DNA of 64,000 nt from Siphonobacter sp. BAB-5405 (lineage in GTDB: Bacteria > Bacteroidota > Bacteroidia > Cytophagales > Spirosomataceae), in the NCBI RefSeq assembly GCF_002872335.1, contig NZ_NJAG01000011.1, positions 276,634 to 340,633 on the forward strand, written 5' to 3'. Shown in pieces: positions 1-9,818 of the stretch. Position 1 is the first letter of the stretch. Each line of letters opens with the position of its first letter. The notes below the pieces were generated by a model that saw nothing but the letters and a program-made list of their open reading frames with translations, was not told the DNA's origin and ran no database searches. The position numbers were made by a program, and so were the translations under genes.

Positions 1-3000
1 AAAAATCTGCGGCTGGCTCGCCTCGAACGCGGCGGCTATCGCAGTGCTTCGTTCAGTGACAGCTACCATGGCTTTGCCATTCGGGCGGATGCGGCCAAGT
101 GGAGCTTACCGAGTCAGCACCTGGAGTTTGACATCATTGGCGGCCAAACCGCTGTACCGGCCCGTTTTGAGTCCGTGGATTATTATGAGTCGACGCAATA
201 TGACCGCCTAACCAGTCCGCAGGGCTTTCACCCGGTGACGCTACTCGCGAACTGTCTCAAGCAGAAGGGCGTATCGGCCATTACGGTGGACGAACTGGCG
301 GCTCATTATCGCCGCGAGGGTAAACTCATGCGGGACGCGTTGATTCTACCCATCGAACAGGGCTTCATTGATTACAACCCCGATACCGATCAGGTAAAAC
401 TCAGCTCCAAAGGTCTGCATTACTTACAGGTAGCTCTGGCGAAAAAGGATTTTGACAACTTGGCGATTCTTTCCACCCAGGCCGGTTCAGATCGGGATAG
501 TCTGGCCAATGCTTCCATCAACTTTAAAGATAACTACCTGACCATCCGCGGTGTAGCTCCGTTTAAAGTCAGCGATTCGCTCAAAATCTATATTCGCCCT
601 TCGGATAAAGTAGTACGGGTGGGCAAAAACCGTTCATTTGTTTTCAACGGCGAAATGAAGCTTGATAACTTCCGCTTCAAAGGCCGCGACCTGAATTTCA
701 ATTACGAGCAGTTCTACGTCAATCTTGATAAACTCGATACGGTAACCTTCATTCCCCAACAGATGAAGGGGAAGAAAAACTCGAAGGAAATCGGTCAGGA
801 TTTGAAGTACGGCTCGGGCAAATTATACCTGGGTAAACCGAATAATAAATCCGGGAAGAAGCCCAGTGTACCACGACTCGTTGTACAGGATGGCGTCAAT
901 ATTTACTTCGATGATACCACGCGGCTGGCGGGTGCGTACAACCGCAAGGTATACTTCAAGATCCCGAAAATTGATCAGGACAGTCTGACCAGTAAGGATA
1001 TTGAATTTGCGGGGACGTTTTACTCAGATGGCGTGCTTCCTCCTATTCAGACCAAGCTCGTTACCATGCCTGATAACTCGCTGGGCTTTACCCACAAGGT
1101 TCCCGAAGCTGGACTGAAGTTGTACGAAGGCAAGGGGAATCTGAAAGTGACGGGTACGCTAACCATGGATAACGAAGGCTTACGGGCCGACGGCGTACTA
1201 ACTACACTGACTACCTCTCTCGAAGCAAAAAATCTGGTACTGACGCCGGACTCTGTCATCAGTACGGGCGGTACTTCGGGCCGGATTAAGGAAGGTATGG
1301 TAGGCAAGACCTATTTCCCCGAAGTAGCTCTGAAATCCTACGAAGTAAAATGGTTGCCGAAGCAGGATAGTCTGATTATCAAAGACAAAGAAAGTTCACT
1401 CGACTTTTACAACGGCACCTCGCACCTGACGGGCAGTTTGCTGGTCCGCTCAACCGGCCTGTACGGAGAGGGCATTATGAAACGGAAAGACTCCGAAATC
1501 AGCTCCGAATCCTTTTCTTTCAAGAAAGATCAGTTCGTCGCCGAACGGGCTCAGATTCAGGTGGGTACGGCTGAAAAACCGGCTTTATTAGGGCGTGCAG
1601 TAGACGTTACGTTCAATACGGTGGCTCAGAATGCGGTAATTCAAACCCCTAAAAACGCGACGCTGGAGGATTCTTCGAGTCTGTATTTCCCTTACGCGGC
1701 TTATACGACGACGATCAACCGGGCGGACTGGGACATTGCCAAGAAAACGATTTCCATGAAGGGCAATGTCAAGACGTCTACGTTTATTTCCATGAATCCG
1801 ACGCAGGAAGGGCTAGCCTTCAATGGAGCGGAAGCCTTGTACGAAATGGACAAAATGACGCTGAATATCAAAGGTGTACCGTACATCAAGTCAGCGGATG
1901 CCAAGATTATTCCGGCGAACGGCTTGGTTTCGATCAAACAGGATGCGGAGATCTTACCGCTCAAAAAGGCTCGCGTCATTGCGGATACGGTCAATGAGTT
2001 TCACCACCTGTCCGACGGAACGATTCAGATTTTATCGGCCAAGAAATTCGAAGGAAATGCTACCTATCAGTACGTTCGCTCCAAAGGTGATACGACAAAT
2101 CTGAAAATGGATGCGTTTGAGTTCCGGGAGACTACCAGTACCTCCGCCGTAGCATCGAAATCCAGTCGGCGTAACAAGACGGAAACGGTTTCCAATGTGA
2201 GTTATGGTACCGTGGCCAAATCAGGGATCAGCGAAGAAAATCGCTTTTTGCTCACGCCCCGTTTGTTGTATAAAGGTGACATTACGATGGTAGCGGCGGA
2301 TCCGGGACTCAAGTTCAAGGGAGCGATTCAAACCAACCTGAAAAGCAAAATTGCCGAACCCGCCTGGATTCCCTTCGAAGGCAGCAATGGCGATAGTTTG
2401 AGTCTGCACGTGGATGGACTGAAGGGCGAAGACGGCACAACGCCTTTGTATACTGGCTTGCATTTCGGCGGCGAGGGGCTGTACCTGACTTTCCTGTCAC
2501 CCAAGTACAATGCTCAGGATACGAATATTTTCACGGCCAGCGGCAGTCTGCGGGACGATGCTAAAACCAATCAGCTCACCATTGCCAGCGATGCTCGGGC
2601 TAACGATGAAACGCTGGAAGGAAAAAAATACGTGCTGGACGACTCCAAGAAAGTCATCACGTTTGAAGGACCGATGACGCTGTTTTCGCCTGCCACTACA
2701 GTACAAGCGGCGGGATTCGCCCGACTCGTTCCCGATTCGGCCAAGTATCTGTTCAATACAATGCTGGTCTTCAACACCAGTATTCCCGCTCCTGTCATGG
2801 CGGTTGCCGCGGATAAAATTGTGAAGACGAATCTGGATGAAAAAATTAGCGAAGAGGCTGCCGAAGGAGACTTTGATCGCCTGTTACTGAAAATTGCGAA
2901 CATTGCCGGTGGCAAAGTGGCCGAACAATTCAGTCAGAAATCGACCAATGGAGCCAGCGTCGCGTTGCCGACAGTTTCGCCCAAATTTGCGGCGACGGCA

Positions 3001-3852
3001 GTACTTTCCAACGTGAGCTTGCGGTATAATCCCGAAAATCAGGCTTTCTATAGTGTAGGTCGAATTGGCGTGGCGAATGTGGGTGCAACGGATATTAATG
3101 CCCAGTTCGATGGAGCCGTAGAAATTCGTAAAAATCCGACGGGCATTGATGACTTGTTCCTGTATCTGGAACTTAACCCGGACGTGTGGTACTACTTTGC
3201 TTCGGTTCAGGGTACGACGGAAGTCTTCAGCTCCGATCAGGATTTCAACGCTCAGCTTCAGGCCAAAACGGGTAAGGATAACAAAATTCTCCTGGTTTCC
3301 GAAGAAGACAAAAACAACTTCGTCGATCGCTTTAGCACGATGTATCGGGCCGGTTCTTCCAACAAACCCCGTGCCCCCCGCCCGGTAGTAGCTCAGAAGA
3401 AAACGGAATCGGAACCAACGAAGGAAGAAACGGTAAGTACCGAGGAAACGGCCGCTACGGAGCAGGTGGAAGAGAAAGTAGCAGCTACCAGGGCGAAACC
3501 TTCGAAGAAATCGAAGAAAAAGACTCAGGAACCGGTAGTGGAAGAAACCTTCCCGGCGGAAGAAGTTAGGGATGAAGAACCCGTAGTGGAAGAAACCGCG
3601 AAGTCCGCGAAGAAACCCAGGAAAAAAGCTCAGGAAGTAGTCATCGAAGAAACGACCGCCATGCCTGGCGACTCAGTAGCAACCGATAGCACGGATCTGA
3701 AAAAAGTGAAAGACAAAAAAGCACTTGTACAGGTTCCGGCGAAGAAAACGACCCTTTCTGATTCGACCAAGACGAAAAAAATCACGTCGCTTTCCGAAAC
3801 GCAGGAAGCTGCTCCGGTGAAAAAGCCCGCCGAAAAGAAAACCGGGTTTTAA
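1..3852 (+). CDS. Very large uncharacterised protein, 5' end outside window
   Basis: The reading frame is open from base 1, so the gene starts upstream and at least 1283 codons are seen; the GTG at 175 is only an internal codon. I do not recognise the family. Most of the protein is a long run of alternating hydrophobic and polar segments with many Asp/Asn/Gly turns and repeated 'LxxxGxLTxDxxG'-type stretches, suggesting extended beta structure such as a periplasmic or outer-membrane protein (inference). The last ~170 residues (from about base 3350) are low complexity, with Lys, Glu, Pro and Thr in imperfect repeats around 'PVVEET' and 'KKxxKK'. The gene ends at a strong terminator and converges on the next gene. 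Its length and type resemble conserved hypothetical giants of Cytophagales; no enzyme motif is visible. Confidence 0.8.
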   Translation, partial: KNLRLARLERGGYRSASFSDSYHGFAIRADAAKWSLPSQHLEFDIIGGQTAVPARFESVDYYESTQYDRLTSPQGFHPVTLLANCLKQKGVSAITVDELAAHYRREGKLMRDALILPIEQGFIDYNPDTDQVKLSSKGLHYLQVALAKKDFDNLAILSTQAGSDRDSLANASINFKDNYLTIRGVAPFKVSDSLKIYIRPSDKVVRVGKNRSFVFNGEMKLDNFRFKGRDLNFNYEQFYVNLDKLDTVTFIPQQMKGKKNSKEIGQDLKYGSGKLYLGKPNNKSGKKPSVPRLVVQDGVNIYFDDTTRLAGAYNRKVYFKIPKIDQDSLTSKDIEFAGTFYSDGVLPPIQTKLVTMPDNSLGFTHKVPEAGLKLYEGKGNLKVTGTLTMDNEGLRADGVLTTLTTSLEAKNLVLTPDSVISTGGTSGRIKEGMVGKTYFPEVALKSYEVKWLPKQDSLIIKDKESSLDFYNGTSHLTGSLLVRSTGLYGEGIMKRKDSEISSESFSFKKDQFVAERAQIQVGTAEKPALLGRAVDVTFNTVAQNAVIQTPKNATLEDSSSLYFPYAAYTTTINRADWDIAKKTISMKGNVKTSTFISMNPTQEGLAFNGAEALYEMDKMTLNIKGVPYIKSADAKIIPANGLVSIKQDAEILPLKKARVIADTVNEFHHLSDGTIQILSAKKFEGNATYQYVRSKGDTTNLKMDAFEFRETTSTSAVASKSSRRNKTETVSNVSYGTVAKSGISEENRFLLTPRLLYKGDITMVAADPGLKFKGAIQTNLKSKIAEPAWIPFEGSNGDSLSLHVDGLKGEDGTTPLYTGLHFGGEGLYLTFLSPKYNAQDTNIFTASGSLRDDAKTNQLTIASDARANDETLEGKKYVLDDSKKVITFEGPMTLFSPATTVQAAGFARLVPDSAKYLFNTMLVFNTSIPAPVMAVAADKIVKTNLDEKISEEAAEGDFDRLLLKIANIAGGKVAEQFSQKSTNGASVALPTVSPKFAATAVLSNVSLRYNPENQAFYSVGRIGVANVGATDINAQFDGAVEIRKNPTGIDDLFLYLELNPDVWYYFASVQGTTEVFSSDQDFNAQLQAKTGKDNKILLVSEEDKNNFVDRFSTMYRAGSSNKPRAPRPVVAQKKTESEPTKEETVSTEETAATEQVEEKVAATRAKPSKKSKKKTQEPVVEETFPAEEVRDEEPVVEETAKSAKKPRKKAQEVVIEETTAMPGDSVATDSTDLKKVKDKKALVQVPAKKTTLSDSTKTKKITSLSETQEAAPVKKPAEKKTGF

Positions 3853-3871
3853 TCCATACAGTAGCTCACAC

Positions 3872-3898
3872 AAAAGGCCGGGACTTCCCGGCCTTTTT
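3872..3898. terminator. Bidirectional intrinsic terminator
   Basis: A 12-bp stem (AAAAGGCCGGGA with TCCCGGCCTTTT) with a 2-base loop, followed by T residues and preceded by A residues. It lies between two convergent genes and can serve both strands. Confidence 0.85.
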
Positions 3899-3915
3899 CA
3901 TTGACGTACGTTGAA

Positions 3916-5094
3916 TTACAATCGTCCCTGCGGTACACGCCCCTGCTTCAAAGTCTGTACCTGTAGGACTGTGAAAGGAGCCTCCAGCAATTCAACGGAT
4001 TCCTGATAACACCGGAAAAAATCGGCAATGAATTGCAGCCGTTCGGGAAGATTAGCCCAGTCGAGAGCCCCACTTTCGCGTACACTGTCCAGTGTTGGAT
4101 CGATCTGGGCTAACAAAATCCGTAACCGTTCGTTGGAAAGGCTACGCAGGTTTTCAGGGAAAAGGCTGGTTAAATCCTGACCCAGCCGCAAACGTACGTT
4201 CGGCGGCACCGTCAGGGTAAGCAGGTGACTGGTAATCAGCAAGCGTATTTGTCCAACCACCCGTTGCATTACATCGTCGAGGGTTTGTTCGAATGCGGCT
4301 TTACGGCCCAGCATTTTCTGGACTAGCATGCGGAGATAGCTAATTAAGCTTCCCGCCGGAAAAAGAATTTCCCGGATGCGTTGCTTTACACGTTCGGTAT
4401 CCAGCAGCAATACAGATTCAAGCGAGGCCTGAATTTCGGGCTGCAAACGGGTTTGCTCATGAAAACCAATTTCCAGATTCGCCAGCAATTGCAGTTCAGC
4501 CTTTTTCCGAAGATCGGTTTCAAAAAAAGATTCGTAGTAATGCGTAAACGCCTGCTGCAAGTACCGCTGCCCTTCGGGTGGAAGACCAGTTCGCAAATTC
4601 TGACAGAACCTCTCAATGGATTCCGGCGTGTAGATCAGGTCATTCAAGCAAGTGCCTTCAAAACGAGCAAACTCGTACCCGATTTCTTCAAAAACCTTCT
4701 GATTACCGCGGGCTACGGCCTCACTGGATCGCTCAATACTTTGAGTAATAATTTTTTTCCAGAGCAGATGCTCCAGCTCCTCGGTTTTGATGTGGGCACC
4801 CATCTCTTTCAGTAAAGAGGTGAGCAGAGCTAAGGCCGAGTCATTGCGTAAGCGAGCGGACAATTCCGCTTCCAGGGTACGTTTCAAATCTTCTTTGCGA
4901 ATGGTCTGTCCGGCCTGCCTGGAAGCCCAGGTAGCAAAGGTACACCAGTTGGCCAGCGGCCCGGTGCGTTCCAGAAAAGCAGCAGAAAGTTCGTAATAGC
5001 ACTGCGTGATTTGCAGGTTTCGAAGTACAGGATCGCCTTCGCCAGCAATGATTCCTACTTCATCAGGGGTGGGTAAATTCATGACTGTACGCAT
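3916..5094 (-). CDS. Uncharacterised 392-residue protein
   Basis: A complete frame beginning [14 protein letters not shown]; a second Met at residue 5 is an alternative start. No signal peptide, membrane segment or known catalytic motif is visible. The sequence is Leu/Gln/Glu-rich and looks all-helical, with stretches such as '[17 protein letters not shown]' and '[13 protein letters not shown]'. It is probably a cytoplasmic helical protein. It stands alone: the upstream neighbour is divergent (306 bp away) and the downstream neighbour convergent. Codon use resembles the neighbours, so it is likely a real native gene. Function unknown. Confidence 0.7.
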   Translation of the reverse strand: MRTVMNLPTPDEVGIIAGEGDPVLRNLQITQCYYELSAAFLERTGPLANWCTFATWASRQAGQTIRKEDLKRTLEAELSARLRNDSALALLTSLLKEMGAHIKTEELEHLLWKKIITQSIERSSEAVARGNQKVFEEIGYEFARFEGTCLNDLIYTPESIERFCQNLRTGLPPEGQRYLQQAFTHYYESFFETDLRKKAELQLLANLEIGFHEQTRLQPEIQASLESVLLLDTERVKQRIREILFPAGSLISYLRMLVQKMLGRKAAFEQTLDDVMQRVVGQIRLLITSHLLTLTVPPNVRLRLGQDLTSLFPENLRSLSNERLRILLAQIDPTLDSVRESGALDWANLPERLQFIADFFRCYQESVELLEAPFTVLQVQTLKQGRVPQGRL

Positions 5095-5400
5095 GATAAA
5101 TCGGTTGAGGTATTGGGGTCTATTCCGAAGAACGTGTCGAAAAGTACAAAAAGAAACTGGATTGATTTTGCAGCGTTATGCTTTTTTACACACTGACAGT
5201 CAAAGCTTTGCCTGAAACGGCACCATCGCCTAATTTTTCGGAAAGCCCGTTTCATCTGGAGTTTTTTTAGGCAAATCCAAATGCTCAGTCGTAGAAGCAG
5301 GGCATCACGGAAACGTTTGGCTAAAAACAATCCCCTGGGCTGGCCGTTTGGAACTCTAAACAATGTCTATCTTTACGCCTGCCTCTTTTCGCTAGACTTG
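5095..5400. other. Divergent intergenic region
   Basis: 306 bases between the start of the unknown minus-strand gene and the SDR gene. Overlapping frames on both strands have no family character. The right end holds a plausible promoter for the SDR gene; I see no other clear element. Confidence 0.6.
5347..5375 (+). promoter_or_regulatory. Putative promoter of SDR gene
   Basis: TTTG (5347-5350), 17 bases, then TATCTTTA (5368-5375), close to the Bacteroidetes consensus TTTG...TAnnTTTG with one mismatch. It would start RNA about 20 bases before the ATG at 5401, supporting that start over longer ones. Confidence 0.4.
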
Positions 5401-6144
5401 ATGAATGCTATTGTTACGGGAGCTGCCCAGGGAATTGGTTTTGAAATCTGCCGTCAGCTGGCCCTTCGGGGAGCCTCAGTTGTACTCAACGATGTGGATG
5501 AAACGCTGGCGGAAGAAGCCGCTGGAAAAATACAGGCCGAAGGCGGTACTTGTCTGGCCGTTCCCGGCGATGCCTCCGATGTTTCTTTCATTCAATATCT
5601 CGTCTCAAAAACTGTAGCGTCTTTTGGTTCAGTAGACATTCTGGTGGGAAATGCGGGTATCACTACGTTTGGCGATTTTTTTGAGTATCAGCCCGAGTCA
5701 CTCCAGAAATTATTGGATCTAAACATTCGCGGTAATTTCTTTCTGACGCAACAGGCGGCTCGCCAGATGCGAGCTCAGGGGCAGGGCGGTCGGATTTTGC
5801 TCATGTCTTCCGTTACGGGTCAGCAGGCCCACGCTTACCTGGCTGCATACGGAATGACCAAAGCGGCCCTACAGATGCTGGCGAAATCGCTGGTGGCCGA
5901 ACTTTCCCCCCACGGTATTACCATCAACTGCGTAGCTCCGGGGGCCACCCTGACCGAACGTACGCTCGATGATCCCGAATACATCCCAACCTGGTCTCGT
6001 ATTACACCCCTGGGTAAACCCGCCCGTGTAGCCGACATTGCGGCGGCTGTCGTTTTTCTGACTTCGCCCGAGGCGGGTCATATCACCGGGCAAACGCTGG
6101 TGGTCGATGGCGGCTGGTCAAGCGTCAGTCCTTCCCCCTATTGA
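5401..6144 (+). CDS. Short-chain dehydrogenase/reductase (SDR)
   Basis: A 247-residue classical SDR. The N-terminus has the dinucleotide-binding TGAAQGIG motif at residues 6-13, then NAG (about residue 83), and the catalytic Ser plus YxxxK (YGMTK) near residues 138-156. Near the C-terminus 'GQTLVVDGG' is typical of the FabG/glucose-dehydrogenase branch. It should be a cytoplasmic NAD(P)H-dependent oxidoreductase; the substrate cannot be read from sequence. An in-frame ATG at 5281 exists, but the extra 40 residues are basic and unlike SDRs and would overlap the promoter, so I take 5401. It stands alone, 67 bases before the acetyltransferase. Confidence 0.9.
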   Translation: MNAIVTGAAQGIGFEICRQLALRGASVVLNDVDETLAEEAAGKIQAEGGTCLAVPGDASDVSFIQYLVSKTVASFGSVDILVGNAGITTFGDFFEYQPESLQKLLDLNIRGNFFLTQQAARQMRAQGQGGRILLMSSVTGQQAHAYLAAYGMTKAALQMLAKSLVAELSPHGITINCVAPGATLTERTLDDPEYIPTWSRITPLGKPARVADIAAAVVFLTSPEAGHITGQTLVVDGGWSSVSPSPY

Positions 6145-6211
6145 TTAACAGGCATACGTTTTTTTCATTTGCTTTACGGTTGACTTATCTCTTCATTTCA
6201 TTAAGCCTTTT

Positions 6212-6679
6212 ATGCAGTTTGTACTCAAGCAATTTCACGAACTTACGACTCAGGAACTATACGATATTTTAGCTCTGCGTGCCGAAGTTTTCATTGTTGA
6301 ACAAAAGTGTCCGTATCAGGATATTGATGGCAACGATCAGAAAGCCTGGCATTGCATGGGCAAGGACGATACGACGGGCAAACTCATTGCATACACGCGA
6401 CTCTTTGCGAAGGACGTTTGCTATCAGGGCTATACGGCCATTGGCCGGGTCGTTACGGCACCCGATGTTCGTAGTACGGGATTAGGAAAAAGGCTGATGG
6501 ATGCCTCTATCGCCTATTGCCGCCGGTTGTTCGGTCCTCATTCCATTAAAATTGGTGCCCAGACGTACCTGCTCTCGTTTTATAAATCGCTCGGATTTGT
6601 TTCGACGGGTCAGGAATACGTAGAAGATGGCATTCCCCATACGTACATGACGTATGAGCACCACTCGAAAATTTCCTGA
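6212..6679 (+). CDS. ElaA-like GNAT N-acetyltransferase
   Basis: 155 residues with the ElaA-type start (Leu-x-Leu-Arg-x-x-VF-x-VEQ, residues 21-32) and 'PYQDIDGNDQKAWH', which define this GNAT subgroup. The acetyl-CoA loop is seen as 'VVTAPDVRSTGLGKRLM' (residues 80-96). Expected to be a cytoplasmic acetyltransferase using acetyl-CoA; physiological substrates of ElaA proteins are poorly known. It may be co-transcribed with the SDR 67 bases upstream and ends in its own terminator. Confidence 0.9.
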   Translation: MQFVLKQFHELTTQELYDILALRAEVFIVEQKCPYQDIDGNDQKAWHCMGKDDTTGKLIAYTRLFAKDVCYQGYTAIGRVVTAPDVRSTGLGKRLMDASIAYCRRLFGPHSIKIGAQTYLLSFYKSLGFVSTGQEYVEDGIPHTYMTYEHHSKIS

Positions 6680-6682
6680 TAC

Positions 6683-6720
6683 TCAAAAGCGTCCATCGTA
6701 GAAACGGTGGACGCTTTTGA
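6683..6720 (+). terminator. Terminator after ElaA-like gene
   Basis: TCAAAAGCGTCCATCG pairs with CGGTGGACGCTTTTGA (one G-T pair), a 16-bp stem just after the stop codon at 6679. Confidence 0.75.
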
Positions 6721-6758
6721 TTGCTGGTTCGTATCATCTGGACAAGCTAGAAAACAGG

Positions 6759-6791
6759 AAAGCCGAAGAAAGCAGGGCTTCCTTCGGCTTT
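6759..6791 (-). terminator. Terminator after metallophosphoesterase
   Basis: AAAGCCGAAG and CTTCGGCTTT form a 10-bp stem around a 13-base loop, 23 bases beyond the stop of the minus-strand gene ending at 6814. The following T-tract is interrupted. Confidence 0.55.
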
Positions 6792-6813
6792 GTTACGATC
6801 AAGCGGTAATGGG

Positions 6814-8388
6814 TTAATTATTTTCCGCTGCGTTAATGACTTTCAAAGCGTGCGTTCCGGTGAAAGTCCGGCCATAGGCATCCTTCGCCCGTACTTCCAG
6901 CGTGTGTTCACCCGCGGGTAGGTTTCCCGGCAAACTGGCTTTCCACAAGTGCGTACAAGGCACCGGATTGGAAGGACGTGTACCTTGCAGTGGTTCGGCA
7001 GCTTCATCCCAACGTAAACGCGTACTGACCATGATCGGATCGGGTTCTTCCGTATAAGTCATGGCTTTCCATTCGCCGTTACCCACCCGATACTCAAGCT
7101 GATCGTTTTTGCTACCCTGGAAAAAGTTAGCGTATACTTCTCCTTTTCCGGACTGACGACGGGCAATCACTTTCGGAGCGTGAATACCGATTTTGTACGT
7201 CTCAGGCTGACCCGCCACGCGGTAATCAAACGCGTACTGGTTGCCATTGAAGGAAAGAAACATGTATCCTTTCGGTGTACCGTCCCGCATCATCGAAACG
7301 GGTACGCCTTGAGCGTTCATTTCACCGGAATACCAGTCCCCCGATGTCGTTCCTACGTTGTACTCGTGATGAGGCGTTTCGCGGGCAAAACCTTCTTCCT
7401 TGCCAAAGAAATGGTGTAGCTGGAAGTGCGTATGAGCCGACAGAGATAAGGTATGGGGGAAATCTTTGAGGGCGTTGAACATCCGTTGCCGATCTTCCTT
7501 ACGAAATTCTTCGAAAGGCGGAATGTGATAGCAGAATACGATCAGGTGATCTTTCGGTACGAGTTTCAGATCATTTTCGATGAAATCCAGTTGATCCGGA
7601 CGTAAACCGCCCTGATAGCCTTTGCCATCGCGGGGATCGGGATAGAGAATATTGTCGAGTACGACGAAATGGACTTTCCCACTGTTAAACGCGTAGTTGT
7701 TCGGGCCAAAGGCGGCTTCGAAACTTTCGTCGGAAAGGCTGTCCGTCTGAGCGTCGTAGTTCATGTCGTGGTTACCCATGACATGGAACCAGGGTACGCC
7801 CAATTTCTGAATGGCTTGTTTGTAGGGGCCGTACAGGTTCGGGTTGTCTCCTACTTCATCGCCCATGCTGATGCCGAAACGCACGTCCTGGGTTTTGGTT
7901 TTTACCTCGTCGATGATCCCTTTTTCAAAGAACGTCACCTGTTCCTGCGTATACACCTGAGGGTCTCCGAAAACGAGCATTTTGTAAGTCTCGGGCTCGT
8001 CCTGTTTGATCAGGGCAAAATCTACAGATTTGGGCAGTGCACCCGTAGCGGCTACGCCCGCAAATTTGGTTTTGGGCGATCCCTGAGGTTTATGGTGGCG
8101 GTAAAACTGCGGCAGGTTGTATTCGTTTACCGGCAGGCGATACCCCGTTGGCTTGATGACAAAAATCGCATTATCCGGTCCTAGCGGCAGCGTATACGCT
8201 CCCTTTTCGTCGGTCAGTACGACTTCACGACCATTGGATACGGCCACTTTCGCTAGTCCGACTTCTTTTTTATCCTTTTTACCGTTTCCGTTTTGATCGT
8301 CGTACACGTAGCCTTTCACCTGACTCTGGGCGAAAGCGGCACTGCACAAGAGGGTACTTAGCCCGCAGGCCAGCCATTGCTGTTTCAT
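6814..8388 (-). CDS. Secreted calcineurin-like metallophosphoesterase
   Basis: Starting at the ATG at 8388 gives 524 residues with a clear signal peptide (MKQQWLACGL...AAFAQ). A longer start at 8412 would overlap the upstream gene and add charged residues before the signal. The N-terminal ~110 residues resemble a carboxypeptidase-regulatory/SdrD-like fold ('GYVYDDQNGNGKKD', 'TDEKGAYTL'). The central phosphoesterase domain shows FGDPQ, GDEVGD, GNHD, a His in 'YHIPP', and 'SAHTH', the metal-ligand motifs. A C-terminal beta domain follows. This is the MetallophosN / Metallophos / MetallophosC architecture common in Bacteroidetes. It probably acts in the periplasm or outside on a phosphoester; the substrate is unknown. 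Confidence 0.9.
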   Translation of the reverse strand: MKQQWLACGLSTLLCSAAFAQSQVKGYVYDDQNGNGKKDKKEVGLAKVAVSNGREVVLTDEKGAYTLPLGPDNAIFVIKPTGYRLPVNEYNLPQFYRHHKPQGSPKTKFAGVAATGALPKSVDFALIKQDEPETYKMLVFGDPQVYTQEQVTFFEKGIIDEVKTKTQDVRFGISMGDEVGDNPNLYGPYKQAIQKLGVPWFHVMGNHDMNYDAQTDSLSDESFEAAFGPNNYAFNSGKVHFVVLDNILYPDPRDGKGYQGGLRPDQLDFIENDLKLVPKDHLIVFCYHIPPFEEFRKEDRQRMFNALKDFPHTLSLSAHTHFQLHHFFGKEEGFARETPHHEYNVGTTSGDWYSGEMNAQGVPVSMMRDGTPKGYMFLSFNGNQYAFDYRVAGQPETYKIGIHAPKVIARRQSGKGEVYANFFQGSKNDQLEYRVGNGEWKAMTYTEEPDPIMVSTRLRWDEAAEPLQGTRPSNPVPCTHLWKASLPGNLPAGEHTLEVRAKDAYGRTFTGTHALKVINAAENN

Positions 8389-8399
8389 GGTTCTGGTGA

Positions 8400-8672
8400 T
8401 TAGTCGTTCCACTCTTCTTCGTCTGAAATAAAGTCGTATTCTTCCAACAGGAACTCCATCATTTCCTCAAAAACGGCCTCCAGAATGCCCGACTGAGCAG
8501 GTTCGGCATCGTACCAGCGAATGATAGATCTTTTCGATAAAACCGGCTGATCTTCATCATTCCGGTCAACGCGAATCAGAAAAGAAGGGTTATCCGTGTG
8601 AAGTACATAATCAACGTCCGTTTCGTTGGGCATTGATAGCAGAAACTTGGGAAGCATGGCGATATGATGCAT
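8400..8672 (-). CDS. Small acidic protein of unknown function
   Basis: 90 residues from the Met at 8672 (MHHIAMLPKF); the frame can extend to 8717 or start at a second Met at 8657. The C-terminus is highly acidic (DFISDEEEWND). There is no signal peptide or known domain, though '...FLIRVDRNDEDQPVLS' followed by an acidic helix recalls small conserved Cytophagales hypotheticals. It lies 11 bases upstream of the phosphoesterase and is likely in the same transcript. An ATTTTG box at about 8686-8691 on the minus strand could be part of its promoter, favouring the shorter starts. Function unknown. Confidence 0.65.
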   Translation of the reverse strand: MHHIAMLPKFLLSMPNETDVDYVLHTDNPSFLIRVDRNDEDQPVLSKRSIIRWYDAEPAQSGILEAVFEEMMEFLLEEYDFISDEEEWND

Positions 8673-8835
8673 GTGTTTTACGCCGCAAAATTGTAGCGAA
8701 GTCCTAGGTTTCACCAAGTTATATTTTCGTTAAGCGGCTTCACAAAAAGTTAATGCAATGCCGTTAACGCCTGTTCCAGACGCCATTAACGTCCCATAAC
8801 CACTTACGCTATACGTAACATGTATACAAAAACTA

Positions 8836-8872
8836 AATGCCGATACGGTGGTAAACGAACCGTATCGGCATT
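8836..8872 (-). terminator. Terminator of beta-barrel gene
   Basis: AATGCCGATACGG pairs perfectly with CCGTATCGGCATT (13 bp, 11-base loop). On the minus strand it is followed by a T-rich run, as expected for the gene ending at 8899. Confidence 0.8.
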
Positions 8873-8898
8873 GATTGCACGTAGTAATTGGGGAATAA

Positions 8899-9639
8899 TC
8901 AGAATTCCACCACCAGACCTACGGAAGCGTAATTGATCCAGTTGAAGGTGTAGACCCGATCTACGTCGGCTCCGCCTTCCACAACCCGATACCCCAGTTT
9001 AACAAAGGCCTGTTCGCCCAGGGCATACGTGGCTCCCGCAAAAATATCTTCGGCCCGACCTTGTTTTGAACCCAAGGCATCGCCCTCTACCAGGACGCCC
9101 CAGCGTTTGCCCGGCTGCCAGGAGGCGTAGAAATTGATCAGTGGTACAAAACCGAAGTTATCGAAATTCGTATCCTGCGTATCGTTTTTATAACGAACCT
9201 TGGCATCCCGGATTTTTGCCGTCACACCCGCTCCTACCCGCCAGTGCTCGTTAGCCACGAAATCATACCGATAGGTTAGCCGATAAGAGTTGAATTTGTA
9301 ATCTACCTCCACGGGTTTCCCGGCTTCGAATACCACCGAGTTAAAAGAAACGTTTTCCCGAAAAGCTCCATCATAGCGAACGGTTAGTGGAGCGTACAGA
9401 GCAGAAATCGTGTGCCGATTATTGATGGTATAGCCCCCCCGTAAACGGAAAAAAACCTTAGGTTTGACATCCAGCTCTTTGCCAATATCCACCAGCGTAC
9501 CGCCCTGATTGGGTATACGGATCCGGTTGTAAGGCGTCCCGAACACGAGGCCTGATTCCAAGTCCAGCCGAATTTGAGCCTGAGCGGCACTGGCACAAAC
9601 GAATCCAAGTAGAAGTAAGAATAAAGATTTTGTTTTCAT
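8899..9639 (-). CDS. Outer-membrane beta-barrel protein
   Basis: 246 residues with a signal peptide (MKTKSLFLLLLGFVCASAAQAQ). The mature part alternates aromatic and polar residues in strand-like segments ('HTISALYAPLTVRYDG', 'YRLTYRYDFVANEHWRVGAG', 'FVKLGYRV') and ends in a terminal aromatic (VEF), typical of outer-membrane barrels. Probably an 8-10 strand barrel in the outer membrane. Specific function is not recognisable. It is monocistronic with its own terminator. Confidence 0.75.
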   Translation of the reverse strand: MKTKSLFLLLLGFVCASAAQAQIRLDLESGLVFGTPYNRIRIPNQGGTLVDIGKELDVKPKVFFRLRGGYTINNRHTISALYAPLTVRYDGAFRENVSFNSVVFEAGKPVEVDYKFNSYRLTYRYDFVANEHWRVGAGVTAKIRDAKVRYKNDTQDTNFDNFGFVPLINFYASWQPGKRWGVLVEGDALGSKQGRAEDIFAGATYALGEQAFVKLGYRVVEGGADVDRVYTFNWINYASVGLVVEF

Positions 9640-9818
9640 AGGTTGTGAAATTTTTCAAAACTAACCTTCAGTATTCATTATTTGTTTGAAACTTTGTCCG
9701 GTATCCGTAGTCTTAAAAAGGGCGTTCGTTTTACCGGAAACGAGGTTTGGTAAAAACTTCAGACCACTGGTTTTACGTACATGCCCGGTAGGTGGTGCTG
9801 TTAATTGCTAGTTGAGAT

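Noticed and set aside
7669..8184. 171-codon plus-strand frame within the phosphoesterase
   Set aside because: Antisense to conserved metallophosphoesterase motifs; no independent evidence.
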